Of a DNA stretch of 64,000 nucleotides, positions 25,591-33,145 are shown piece after piece (position 1 is the first letter of the stretch; each line of letters opens with the position of its first letter). Source of the DNA: Kumtagia sp963839725 (GTDB lineage: Bacteria > Pseudomonadota > Alphaproteobacteria > Rhizobiales > Rhizobiaceae); NCBI GenBank assembly GCA_963839725.1, contig CAWIWT010000001.1, positions 1 to 64,000 of the forward strand. Direction: 5' to 3'. The position numbers were made by a program, and so were the translations under genes. The notes beneath the pieces were generated by a model. It was not told the origin of the DNA and ran no database searches. It saw only the letters and a program-made list of their open reading frames with translations.

Positions 25591-25775
25591 ATCCTGTTCC
25601 TCTCCGCCACCGACTGCAAAACCGCCCCGAACCGCCCCCGGTTCGCCGACCAAAGACGGCCGCGCGCGTCGCGAATCACAATCAACATACAGGCTCGGCG
25701 AATCGCCGTGAAGAAGAACAGTGCGCAAAAAATAAGCCGGGCGAAAAGTCAATCGCCCCGCTCAACATATTGTGG

Positions 25776-25784
25776 ATTGGTTAA
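25776..25784 (-). promoter_or_regulatory. CtrA half-site-like sequence upstream of divL
   Basis: The minus strand reads TTAACCAAT, one base longer than the CtrA half-site TTAACCAT, with another TTAA six bases away. It is about 190 bases before the divL ATG, beside the ahcY stop. Short motif; treat as a candidate only. Confidence 0.25.
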
Positions 25785-25790
25785 CGCGGA

Positions 25791-27191
25791 TTAATACCGG
25801 TAGTGTTCCGGCTTGAACGGACCCTTCGGAGTAACACCGATATAAGCGGCCTGTTCGCCCGACAGTTCGGTGAGCGTGGCGCCCAGCTTGTCGAGATGCA
25901 GGCGGGCGACCTTCTCGTCGAGGTGCTTCGGCAGCACGTAGACCTCGTTCTTGTAGGCGCCCGGCTTGGTGTAGAGTTCGATCTGGGCTAGCACTTGGTT
26001 AGTGAACGATGCCGACATCACGAAGCTCGGATGGCCGGTTGCATTGCCGAGATTGAGCAGGCGACCTTCCGACAGAAGGATCATGCGCTTGCCGTCCGGG
26101 AACGAGATCATGTCCACCTGCGGCTTGACATTAGTCCACTTCAGGTTGCGCAGCGCGGCAACCTGAATTTCATTATCGAAGTGGCCGATATTGCCGACGA
26201 TCGCCATGTCCTTCAGCGAACGCATATGGTCGAGGGTAACCACATCCTTGTTGCCGGTGGTGGTGATGACAATATCGGCGGTCGGAGCGGCGTCTTCGAG
26301 GGTAACGACCTCAAATCCGTCCATGGCCGCCTGCAGAGCGCAGATCGGATCGACTTCCGTGACCTTGACGCGGGCCCCGGCGCCCTTGAGCGAAGCAGCC
26401 GAGCCCTTGCCGACATCGCCATAACCGCAGACGACCGCGACCTTGCCGGCCATCATCACATCGGTGCCGCGGCGAATGCCGTCGACCAGCGATTCCTTGC
26501 AGCCATACTTGTTGTCGAACTTCGACTTGGTGACGCTGTCGTTGACGTTGATCGCCGGGAATGGCAGCAGGCCCTTCTTCTGAAGCTGATAGAGGCGGTT
26601 GACGCCCGTCGTGGTCTCTTCAGTGACGCCGCGAATGGCCTCGCGCTGCTTGGTGAAGAAACCCGGGGAAGCCTTCATGCGCTTCTTGATCCGGGCGAAC
26701 AGGATTTCTTCCTCTTCACTGCCCGGCTTGGACAGCACGTCCTCGCCGGCTTCGGCGCGGGCGCCGAGCAGAATGTACATGGTGGCGTCGCCGCCATCGT
26801 CGAGGATCATGTTGGTAAGGCCGCCATCGGCCCACTGGAAGATCTTGTCGGTGTAGATCCAGTAATCCTCAAGCGTCTCGCCCTTCACGGCGAAAACCGG
26901 AATGCCGGAAACCGCGATGGCGGCGGCAGCATGGTCCTGCGTCGAGAAGATGTTGCACGAAGCCCAGCGGATTTCCGCGCCGAGAGCCTTCAGCGTCTCG
27001 ATCAGCACGGCCGTCTGGATAGTCATGTGCAGCGAACCGGTGATGCGCGCGCCCTTGAGCGGTTTCTTGTCGCCAAACTCCTCGCGGCAAGCCATCAGGC
27101 CAGGCATTTCAGTCTCGGCGATCTCGATTTCCTTGCGGCCCCAATCCGCGAGGGAAAGGTCAGCGACCTTGTAGTCATGCTTGTCAGCCAT
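25791..27191 (-). CDS. ahcY: adenosylhomocysteinase
   Basis: 466 residues from the ATG at 27191 (CGGAG upstream). Catalyses reversible hydrolysis of S-adenosylhomocysteine to adenosine and homocysteine. It has the N-terminal substrate region (SLHMTIQTAVLIETLKALGA, STQDHAAAAIA), the NAD-binding Rossmann segment VAVVCGYGDVGKGSAASLKG and the C-terminal PEHYRY end, which supplies NAD-contacting residues. Length is normal for the bacterial form. It has its own upstream region with an AT-rich palindrome, pointing to control by methionine-cycle metabolites. Confidence 0.98.
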   Translation of the reverse strand: MADKHDYKVADLSLADWGRKEIEIAETEMPGLMACREEFGDKKPLKGARITGSLHMTIQTAVLIETLKALGAEIRWASCNIFSTQDHAAAAIAVSGIPVFAVKGETLEDYWIYTDKIFQWADGGLTNMILDDGGDATMYILLGARAEAGEDVLSKPGSEEEEILFARIKKRMKASPGFFTKQREAIRGVTEETTTGVNRLYQLQKKGLLPFPAINVNDSVTKSKFDNKYGCKESLVDGIRRGTDVMMAGKVAVVCGYGDVGKGSAASLKGAGARVKVTEVDPICALQAAMDGFEVVTLEDAAPTADIVITTTGNKDVVTLDHMRSLKDMAIVGNIGHFDNEIQVAALRNLKWTNVKPQVDMISFPDGKRMILLSEGRLLNLGNATGHPSFVMSASFTNQVLAQIELYTKPGAYKNEVYVLPKHLDEKVARLHLDKLGATLTELSGEQAAYIGVTPKGPFKPEHYRY

Positions 27192-27285
27192 ATCAGCGCT
27201 CCGAAAAATCAATCAGGCCCGGGCGAGTGCCAAGAGCGGGCCTTATCGGGCGCCTGACTAGCAGAAAGGCGGCAAACCGGCAATG

Positions 27286-27317
27286 GGATATAAAGAAATC
27301 TTTATCTCTGTATATCC
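27286..27317 (-). promoter_or_regulatory. AT-rich palindrome upstream of ahcY
   Basis: The core ATAAAGA-AA-TCTTTAT (27290-27305) is a perfect 7-bp inverted repeat, flanked by outer GGATAT / ATATCC repeats, about 100 bases before the ahcY ATG. ArsR-type SAH-responsive regulators (SahR) of methionine-cycle genes use AT-rich palindromes, and this resembles the type I recall for alphaproteobacteria. The regulator is not in the window. Confidence 0.5.
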
Positions 27318-27336
27318 CTCAGGGTGGCTGATGCCG

Positions 27337-27633
27337 TCAGGCTTCTTCGCCAAACTTTGCCGCGACAAGCTCCGACAGCGCCGAAATCGCTTGCGACGCC
27401 TCAGGGCCGCTGGCGGTGACGCGGATGGTGCTGCCTGGACCGGCCGCTAGCATCATCAGGCCCATGATCGACGTTCCGCCAACGCTGGTGCCATCCCGCT
27501 CAACCATAATGTTTGCTTGGAAGCCGGCGGCAAGCTGGACGAATTTCGCCGACGCGCGAGCGTGCAGGCCACGCTGGTTGATGATGAGCATTTCCTGGCT
27601 AACCGCGTCGCCGGACACAAGCGTGCTGCTCAT
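27337..27633 (-). CDS. ptsH: HPr phosphocarrier of the nitrogen-type PTS
   Basis: 98 residues with the active His24 in NQRGLHARASAKFVQLA and the regulatory helix region TSIMGLMMLAAGPGST, whose serine is the target of HprK in organisms that use it. The ATG overlaps the stop of the EIIA gene by four bases, so the two are co-translated. In alphaproteobacteria this HPr belongs to a regulatory, non-transporting PTS. Confidence 0.96.
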   Translation of the reverse strand: MSSTLVSGDAVSQEMLIINQRGLHARASAKFVQLAAGFQANIMVERDGTSVGGTSIMGLMMLAAGPGSTIRVTASGPEASQAISALSELVAAKFGEEA

Positions 27634-28031
27634 TTACCGCTCAGCATCTGGCTCGCGACATTGATGTATTTGCGGCCGGCCATCTGTCCGAGTTCGAGCG
27701 CCTTGGCCATGTCATCCGCCTTGCGGGCACTGGTGAGCTTGATCAGCATAGGCAGATTCACGCCGGCGATCACCTCGATGCGGCCGGGTTCCATCACCGA
27801 GATGGCCAGATTGGACGGTGTACCGCCAAACATGTCGGTCAGGACGATCACGCCATTGCCGGTATCGGAGCGCGAGACGGCGTCGACAATATCCTTGCGG
27901 CGCTGCTCCATGTCGTCGTCGGCCCCGATCGAAACCGTTTCGAAGCTCAACTGGGCTCCGACGACATGCTCGACAGCGTTGCGGAATTCTTCCGCCAACC
28001 GACCGTGCGTCACCAGCACGAGTCCGATCAT
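27630..28031 (-). CDS. manX: PTS EIIA component, mannose (fructose) family
   Basis: 133 residues. MIGLVLVTHGRLAEEFRNAV carries the phospho-accepting His9, and VLTDMFGGTPSNLA is the conserved EIIA-Man loop. No EIIB, C or D genes are present, consistent with the rhizobial orphan EIIA used in regulation with EI-Ntr, HPr and HprK. It lies between hprK and ptsH. Confidence 0.93.
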   Translation of the reverse strand: MIGLVLVTHGRLAEEFRNAVEHVVGAQLSFETVSIGADDDMEQRRKDIVDAVSRSDTGNGVIVLTDMFGGTPSNLAISVMEPGRIEVIAGVNLPMLIKLTSARKADDMAKALELGQMAGRKYINVASQMLSGK

Positions 28032-28204
28032 TCTTTGCTGGCTCCCGTCATCGCCCGTTCACGCGCAATCCATACTATGCCTGTCCGGGGAAAAGATTCC
28101 GGGAGGCGGGAGCGCCATCTTGTCCAGCCGACCGGCTTTGACAAGCCTAAATTTGCGACAGTCATGACCAATTTTGCCGCATGCTTGGGCTTTCCTCAGG
28201 TTAA

Positions 28205-28663
28205 CTAGACAAAAGGCGGCAGCGAAAGCAGGGCGCCGAGGGCCGGCAGAGCGCCGTGGACATTGCGTGCGGCGAGCCTCACCAGCGGCAGCCGACAACC
28301 GGCGATCACCTCCCACTGCTGGTCGGAAAGGCGTGGCGCAAGCGCTCCCTCGACAAGATCCACGAGAAGATCAATCACGGCCGACGGCTCGTGGCCGATC
28401 GCTTTCGGCGTCGCGCCGCGCACTTCCACCAAGCCGGCTATCGTTGGCGGCGTCATACAGATCAGTCGGCCGTCGCATGGCAAAAGCAACACTTGGTCGT
28501 CCGACACCAGACGGGCATTGCGCCTCGCCGAATGAGCGCCGGCAAGCAGCACCAGTGCCAACGCCGTCTTGCCCGAACCGGACTCACCCCGGATCAGCAC
28601 CCCCCGATCGCCAATCGTCAGCGCGGTCGCGTGCAGATTCTGGACCTTGGTGCTTTGAGACAT
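28205..28663 (-). CDS. hprK: short HPr kinase/phosphorylase
   Basis: 152 residues, against about 310 in Firmicutes. The N-terminal domain is absent, as usual in alphaproteobacteria. Walker A is GESGSGKT (residues 26-33), with a following LVSDDQVLLL (catalytic Asp region) and TIAGLVEVRG. It phosphorylates a serine of HPr in an ATP-dependent way. It is upstream of EIIA and HPr. In most rhizobia chvG and chvI precede it; here a UxaA-type gene does. Confidence 0.93.
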   Translation of the reverse strand: MSQSTKVQNLHATALTIGDRGVLIRGESGSGKTALALVLLAGAHSARRNARLVSDDQVLLLPCDGRLICMTPPTIAGLVEVRGATPKAIGHEPSAVIDLLVDLVEGALAPRLSDQQWEVIAGCRLPLVRLAARNVHGALPALGALLSLPPFV

Positions 28664-28755
28664 GGCTTCATGGCGCTTTGCTCACACCCATAGGCCGCTT
28701 CGCAAGCCGGTGCCATCCCTTTCGTCGGAAAGGTTCTTGAGTGTCTTTGCGCCGC

Positions 28756-30261
28756 TTACAGCGTGGCGCCGAGATGCCAGGGGACGAACTCGTTGTCGCC
28801 GTAGCCGAAGTCCTCGCTCTTGGTCTTGCGGCCGGACGCGGTCTCGACGATCAGTTCGAAAATCTCGCGGCCCATCTGCGGGATCGACTTTTCGCCGGAA
28901 GCGATGACGCCGCAATTGACGTCCATGTCGTCTTCCATCGACTGATAGAGCGCCGAATTGGTCGCAACCTTGATCGAGGGCGTCGGGCGGCAGCCGAAGC
29001 AAGAGCCGCGCCCGGTGGTGAAGACGATCACATTGGCGCCGCCGGCCACTTGCCCGGTCGCCGAAACCGGGTCGTAGCCGGGCGTATCCATGAAGACGAG
29101 CCCATGGCCGCTGACCTTCTCGGCATAGCCGAACACGCCGTTGAGCGGCGTGCTGCCACCCTTGGCGACCGCTCCGAGCGATTTTTCCAGGATAGTGGTC
29201 AGCCCGCCGCGCTTGTTGCCGGGCGACGGGTTGTTGTCGATCGACGCGCCATGCTTCGCGACATGCGCCTCCCACCACTTCACCTGGCTGTCGAGCTTCT
29301 GGGCGATCTCCGGCGTAGCGGCGCGAGAGGCGAGCAGATGCTCCGCGCCATAGATTTCGGTGGTCTCGGACAGAATTCCAATACCGCCGCCAGCGGCGAG
29401 GATATCGACAGCCGCACCAAGCGCCGGATTGGCGGTGATGCCGGACATACCGTCCGAACCGCCGCATTGCAGTCCGACGACGATCTCGCTGACCGGTATA
29501 GGTTCGCGCTGAAGTCCGCCGACTTCCTTGCAGATCTCGGTCAGAACGCCCATCGCCTTCTCGACAGATTTGCGCGAGCCGCCGGCCTCCTGAATGTTGA
29601 AATGCCGCTTGCCGGCGGAAACGCCTTTCTGGCCGTAAAGCGTCAGTTGGTTGACCTCGCAGCCGAGGCCGACCATCAGCACGCCGCCGAAATTCGGGTG
29701 ACGCGCATAGCCGGCGAGCGTGCGATGCAGCACCATCATGCCGTCGCCGGTTGCGCTCATGCCGCAGCCCTGGTCGTGGACGATCGGCACGAAGCCGTCT
29801 ATGCCGGGATACTTCGGCAGAAGCGTGCGGTTGGCGTGCTCGGCGATGGTGCGGCATACGGTCGATGAGCAATTCACGCTAGCGATGATGCCAATGAAGT
29901 TGCGCGTGCCGGCGCGGCTATCCGCGCGGCGGTAGCCCATGAAGGTGCGGTTGCGCTCGGCCTCCGTCGCTTCCACCGGCGCGGAGGGCGGCACCACCGG
30001 CATGCGGCCGGTTTCGAACACCAGATTGTGCGAATGCACATGCGCGCCGGCAGCGATATTCTGCGTGGCGCGGCCGATTGCCTGAGCGTATTTCACCACC
30101 GCTTCACCCGCCGCAATCGGGCGCAGCGCGACCTTGTGGCCTGCTTCTATCGCCTCAATAGTCTTCTCACCCCCAGGCAACACCTCGCCAATCTCGATGC
30201 GCCCATTGGCAACGGCAACATTGTCGGCTTCCGCAAGAAGAATGCTTTTCGAAGGAGTCAC
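28756..30261 (-). CDS. UxaA-family altronate/galactarate-type dehydratase
   Basis: 501 residues from the GTG at 30261, preceded by AGGGA; the frame runs about 117 codons further without homology. The N-terminal ~90 residues form the SAF domain (GEKTIEAIEAGHKVALRPIA, AHVHSHNLVF). The main UxaA domain has FMGYRRADSRAGTRN, IVHDQGCGMS, VVGLQCGGSDGMSGITANPA and TTGRGSCFGCRPTPSIKVAT. Cys and His residues for the Fe/Mn site are present. The enzyme dehydrates a sugar acid such as altronate or galactarate; the exact substrate cannot be read from the sequence. It is divergent from a GntR regulator. Confidence 0.88.
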   Translation of the reverse strand: MTPSKSILLAEADNVAVANGRIEIGEVLPGGEKTIEAIEAGHKVALRPIAAGEAVVKYAQAIGRATQNIAAGAHVHSHNLVFETGRMPVVPPSAPVEATEAERNRTFMGYRRADSRAGTRNFIGIIASVNCSSTVCRTIAEHANRTLLPKYPGIDGFVPIVHDQGCGMSATGDGMMVLHRTLAGYARHPNFGGVLMVGLGCEVNQLTLYGQKGVSAGKRHFNIQEAGGSRKSVEKAMGVLTEICKEVGGLQREPIPVSEIVVGLQCGGSDGMSGITANPALGAAVDILAAGGGIGILSETTEIYGAEHLLASRAATPEIAQKLDSQVKWWEAHVAKHGASIDNNPSPGNKRGGLTTILEKSLGAVAKGGSTPLNGVFGYAEKVSGHGLVFMDTPGYDPVSATGQVAGGANVIVFTTGRGSCFGCRPTPSIKVATNSALYQSMEDDMDVNCGVIASGEKSIPQMGREIFELIVETASGRKTKSEDFGYGDNEFVPWHLGATL

Positions 30262-30354
30262 GTCAGTATCCCTGGCTGTCGGGTGATGGCTGAGGAAGCC
30301 CCGTTGCGGGCAATGAGGATGACGGTTGACACCCATCGGAGCAGCTGTATTGTC

Positions 30355-30367
30355 TTTTATCATAAAA
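30355..30367. promoter_or_regulatory. candidate GntR operator in the divergent promoter region
   Basis: TTTTAT-C-ATAAAA is a perfect 6-bp inverted repeat inside a longer AT-rich stretch flanked by TTGT and ACAA. It lies midway between the dehydratase GTG and the GntR ATG, where an autoregulating repressor would bind. Confidence 0.45.
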
Positions 30368-30427
30368 AAACAATTAGGCGTCAATCGCTTTCTGCGATCA
30401 AGTGAGACGTGGGGAGTAAGCCAGTTC

Positions 30428-31318
30428 ATGTCCAAGTCCAGCATCGTATTCAAGCAGGCTTGCAACCGTTGCCTTGACCTGCTGGTGGTCAGCGAGAGCC
30501 TGCCCTCGGAACCCGAGCTTGGCCAATCGCTTGCGGTGAGCCGTACCACGGTGCGCGCGGTGCTTTCGCACCTGCAGGAGGCCGGGCTGGTCACCTGGGA
30601 CAAGCGCAACAAGCCGCGTATGCGCGAGCCGTTGCCCGGTGACTACTTCTCGGCAGGGGAAACCGACTCGCCGGCCGAAATCATCGAACGGAGCTTCATG
30701 CGCCGGCTGCTCGCGGAAAAGGTGGAGCCCGGCGCGCTGATCACCGAGGCCGAGCTGGCGCGCGAGGCCGGCGTCGGCATCACCAGCGTGCGCGAATTCC
30801 TGATCCGCTTTGGCCGTTTCGGCCTGATCGAAAAACGTCCGAACAGCCGCTGGCGCTTCAAGGGCTTCACCCGCGATTTCGCGCTGGAGCTGACGGAAAT
30901 CCGCGAGATGTTCGAACTGCGCTCGGCCTTCGCCTTTGCCGCGCTCGGGGCGGACCATCCCGCATGGGCAGCGCTCGACGAGATCGAGGATGAACATCAC
31001 GCCTATCAGCGTCTGATCACCGTGCGTCCAGCGAAATTCTCGGAACTGGACGAGCGGTTCCACCGTTTGATCCACAATGCTTCGCGCAACCGCTTCATCA
31101 TCGATTTCTACGACGTGATCGCCATAATCTTTCACTACCACTATCAGTGGAACAAGGTCGGCGAGCATGAGCGCAACAGCGTCGCAGTAGCTGAACATCT
31201 CGCCTATATAGACGCACTGAAGGCGCGCGATCGCAGGCGTCTTCAAGAGGCCTGCGAGGCGCATCTAGCCTCGGCGCGAACGACTTTGCTGCAGTCGTTG
31301 CCCTGCAGCGGTGGATAA
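30428..31318 (+). CDS. GntR/FCD regulator with two winged-helix domains
   Basis: 296 residues from the ATG at 30428 (GGGGAG upstream). Residues about 5-70 form one winged helix (LPSEPELGQSLAVSRTTVRA, VLSHLQEAGLVTWDK). Residues about 80-145 form a second one (ERSFMRRLLAEKVEPG, LITEAELAREAGVGITSVRE, GLIEKRPNSRW). An FCD ligand domain follows (LTEIREMFELRSAFAFAALG, ELDERFHRLIHNASRNRF, EHLAYIDALKARD) with His residues for a metal. FCD regulators sense sugar acids and similar carboxylates. Divergent placement suggests control of the dehydratase. Two DNA-binding domains in one chain is unusual. Confidence 0.88.
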   Translation: MSKSSIVFKQACNRCLDLLVVSESLPSEPELGQSLAVSRTTVRAVLSHLQEAGLVTWDKRNKPRMREPLPGDYFSAGETDSPAEIIERSFMRRLLAEKVEPGALITEAELAREAGVGITSVREFLIRFGRFGLIEKRPNSRWRFKGFTRDFALELTEIREMFELRSAFAFAALGADHPAWAALDEIEDEHHAYQRLITVRPAKFSELDERFHRLIHNASRNRFIIDFYDVIAIIFHYHYQWNKVGEHERNSVAVAEHLAYIDALKARDRRRLQEACEAHLASARTTLLQSLPCSGG

Positions 31319-31433
31319 CTCCCGTCAATAGACATTCTCCCGCCGAAATTCACGATTATTCACTTTGTGAAAGGAACCTTGAAGCGCATTGTGCGTTTAC
31401 GGGCGGCTACCCCAAATCCGAGGAGGAAACGCA

Positions 31434-31739
31434 ATGAATGCGGCCTTGTTTCGTGTGCCTGTGCGGTTGCACGTTGAAGGAGCGACTTTTGAAGTTGGGT
31501 CCCTGAGCGATGCGCTGACGTTCCTGAGGGAATGGCCGGCATCCCGACGCGGCCCGGTTTATCAATGTGCCTTGAAGGGCTGCGAAGCAGCGCTGAGCGG
31601 GGCGGTATCGGTGGAGGATGCGCGCAAAGCGCTTGAGAGCTTCGCCAAGATTACAGGCATTCTGGCAGGCCGCAGCTTTGCCGCAGCGCCGATTGTGGCC
31701 GCACGGCAAGCGGTCGTTCCGCCCTCGTTGCCGCATTGA
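31434..31739 (+). CDS. DUF982 protein
   Basis: 101 residues, ATG at 31434 with AGGAGG upstream. VRLHVEGATFEVGSLSDALT, LREWPASRRGPVYQCALKGC and EDARKALESFAKITGIL match the DUF982 pattern common in rhizobia, often in several paralogous copies. Its function is not established. It is convergent with aglR, nine bases apart, so the two genes share a terminator region. Confidence 0.85.
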   Translation: MNAALFRVPVRLHVEGATFEVGSLSDALTFLREWPASRRGPVYQCALKGCEAALSGAVSVEDARKALESFAKITGILAGRSFAAAPIVAARQAVVPPSLPH

Positions 31740-31748
31740 CAGCCGCGG

Positions 31749-32771
31749 TTAGCTCGGCGCACCGCCGACTGACCCACGCACTATCAGATCGACAGACCAC
31801 ACCTCGCTGAGCGGCCCTTCCTCGAGGCCGGAGATGCGTGCCGCAAGGCGCTCGGCGATTCGTGCCCCTGCCGCGCGGATGGACGACCGCGTGGTCGACA
31901 GCGGCACCGGAAAATTCTCCGGCTTCAGCCACGAAAACACGTCGTCATGCGCAACCAGCGAAACGTCTTTCGGCGTCGACAGCCCGATTTCGCGCAAAGC
32001 GCGCACGACGCCCAGCGTCATGATCAGGCTGGAACAAAGGATCGCTGTCGGCGCGCTTGCCTGTTCGAGTAGGCTGCGGGCGGCGCGATAGCCGTTTTCC
32101 TCAGTCATATCCACGGAGCGGACCATGGTGGGCGCAAGTGCGATGCCGGCGGTCGCCAATGCCTGCCGCATACCGCGCTCGCGGAAGATCGCGAAGGTCT
32201 GTGTGTCGTCGCCGTTGATCAGCCCGATCCGCTGGTGGCCGAGCTGGATCAGCAGGCGCGCCGCTTGCCGAAACGCGCCCTCATTGTCGATGTCGAGATG
32301 TGGGTACGCGAAGTCGAGCCCTTCCGAGCGGCCGTGCACGACGAACGGCAGGCCAAGCTGGTGGAGGAGAGCGATGCGGCGATCCTTTGGCCGGGGAGCC
32401 GAGACGTAGACGGCGTCGACCTGCTTGTTGGCGGCGACGCGCCGATAAGTGGTCTCCTCGTCGTCAGCTTCGGCAGGGCTGAGCACAAGGTCTAGATCGT
32501 GAGAGCGCGCATATTCGCCCAACCCCGACAGGAATTCGACGAAGTGGGGATCGATGTCTACGCTGGCGCCGGTCGGCAGCACGTAACCGATCATCCCGGC
32601 CTTGCCGGTGGCCAGCCGCCTCGCACTGGGGTTGGGGCGATAGCCGTGGCGCTTGGCCGCGTCCATGACGCGGCGGCGGGTTTCCTCATTGACTTCAGGA
32701 TAGCCGTTGAGTGCGCGGCTAACCGTCGTCTGGGAGAGATCGAGCATGCTGGAGAGCTGCTTCAGATTCAT
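31749..32771 (-). CDS. aglR: LacI-family repressor of the agl operon
   Basis: 340 residues from the ATG at 32771. LacI helix-turn-helix is MNLKQLSSMLDLSQTTVSRAL with hinge RPNPSARRLATGKAGMIGYV. A periplasmic-binding-protein-like domain follows, ending ..SVDLIVRGSVGGAPS. It is divergent from aglE, as in Sinorhizobium, where AglR represses alpha-glucoside uptake genes. A palindrome in the shared upstream region is the likely operator. The inducer is probably an imported alpha-glucoside. Confidence 0.9.
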   Translation of the reverse strand: MNLKQLSSMLDLSQTTVSRALNGYPEVNEETRRRVMDAAKRHGYRPNPSARRLATGKAGMIGYVLPTGASVDIDPHFVEFLSGLGEYARSHDLDLVLSPAEADDEETTYRRVAANKQVDAVYVSAPRPKDRRIALLHQLGLPFVVHGRSEGLDFAYPHLDIDNEGAFRQAARLLIQLGHQRIGLINGDDTQTFAIFRERGMRQALATAGIALAPTMVRSVDMTEENGYRAARSLLEQASAPTAILCSSLIMTLGVVRALREIGLSTPKDVSLVAHDDVFSWLKPENFPVPLSTTRSSIRAAGARIAERLAARISGLEEGPLSEVWSVDLIVRGSVGGAPS

Positions 32772-32957
32772 GACGGAACGAATTCTCAAACCGCTTTGAA
32801 GTTGAGGACTGACCGCAGCATTTGTAGTGGCACGATCGACGAGTGAAGCCTAGACCCGCTATTCCACGCTTTGAAAGCAAAAACTGCCCTTTATCGGCAA
32901 AAATCAATGCTGCACTGCAAAAAGCAGCGACCTAAATCGATTAATGCGCGAAGGCGC

Positions 32958-33011
32958 TTGACTCGGAAAAGGCTTTGATGTGTAAATGAGCGTTAAGCCA
33001 AAGCGCTTTGG
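32958..33011 (+). promoter_or_regulatory. aglE promoter and LacI-type operator
   Basis: TTGACT (32958-32963), an 18-base spacer and GTAAAT (32982-32987) form a promoter-like pair. Immediately downstream CCAAAGCGCTTTGG (32998-33011) is a perfect 14-bp palindrome with the central CG of LacI-family operators. A partial copy, TCAAACCGCTTTGA, lies at 32786-32799 near the aglR start. Confidence 0.65.
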
Positions 33012-33145
33012 AAATTGCCTTACAATCCATCCTCATCCGGTAATGCGTGTGGACATGGTGGAGGTATAGGTTCAGGGTGGCGACGGCGGGACGGGGATGG
33101 AGGTCCCATCCACGATCTGGAAGAATCTTTGGGAGGAATTTTGTT

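Noticed and set aside
25995..27257. 420-codon plus-strand frame opposite ahcY
   Set aside because: Antisense shadow; ahcY is unambiguous on the minus strand.
27192..27336. SAH or SAM riboswitch in the ahcY leader
   Set aside because: The leader is short, and I could not fit the conserved core of known SAH/SAM riboswitches. The AT-rich palindrome fits a protein operator better.
28682..29872. 396-codon minus-strand frame overlapping the UxaA gene
   Set aside because: Arg-rich shadow frame of the real gene in another phase; the UxaA frame has all family motifs.
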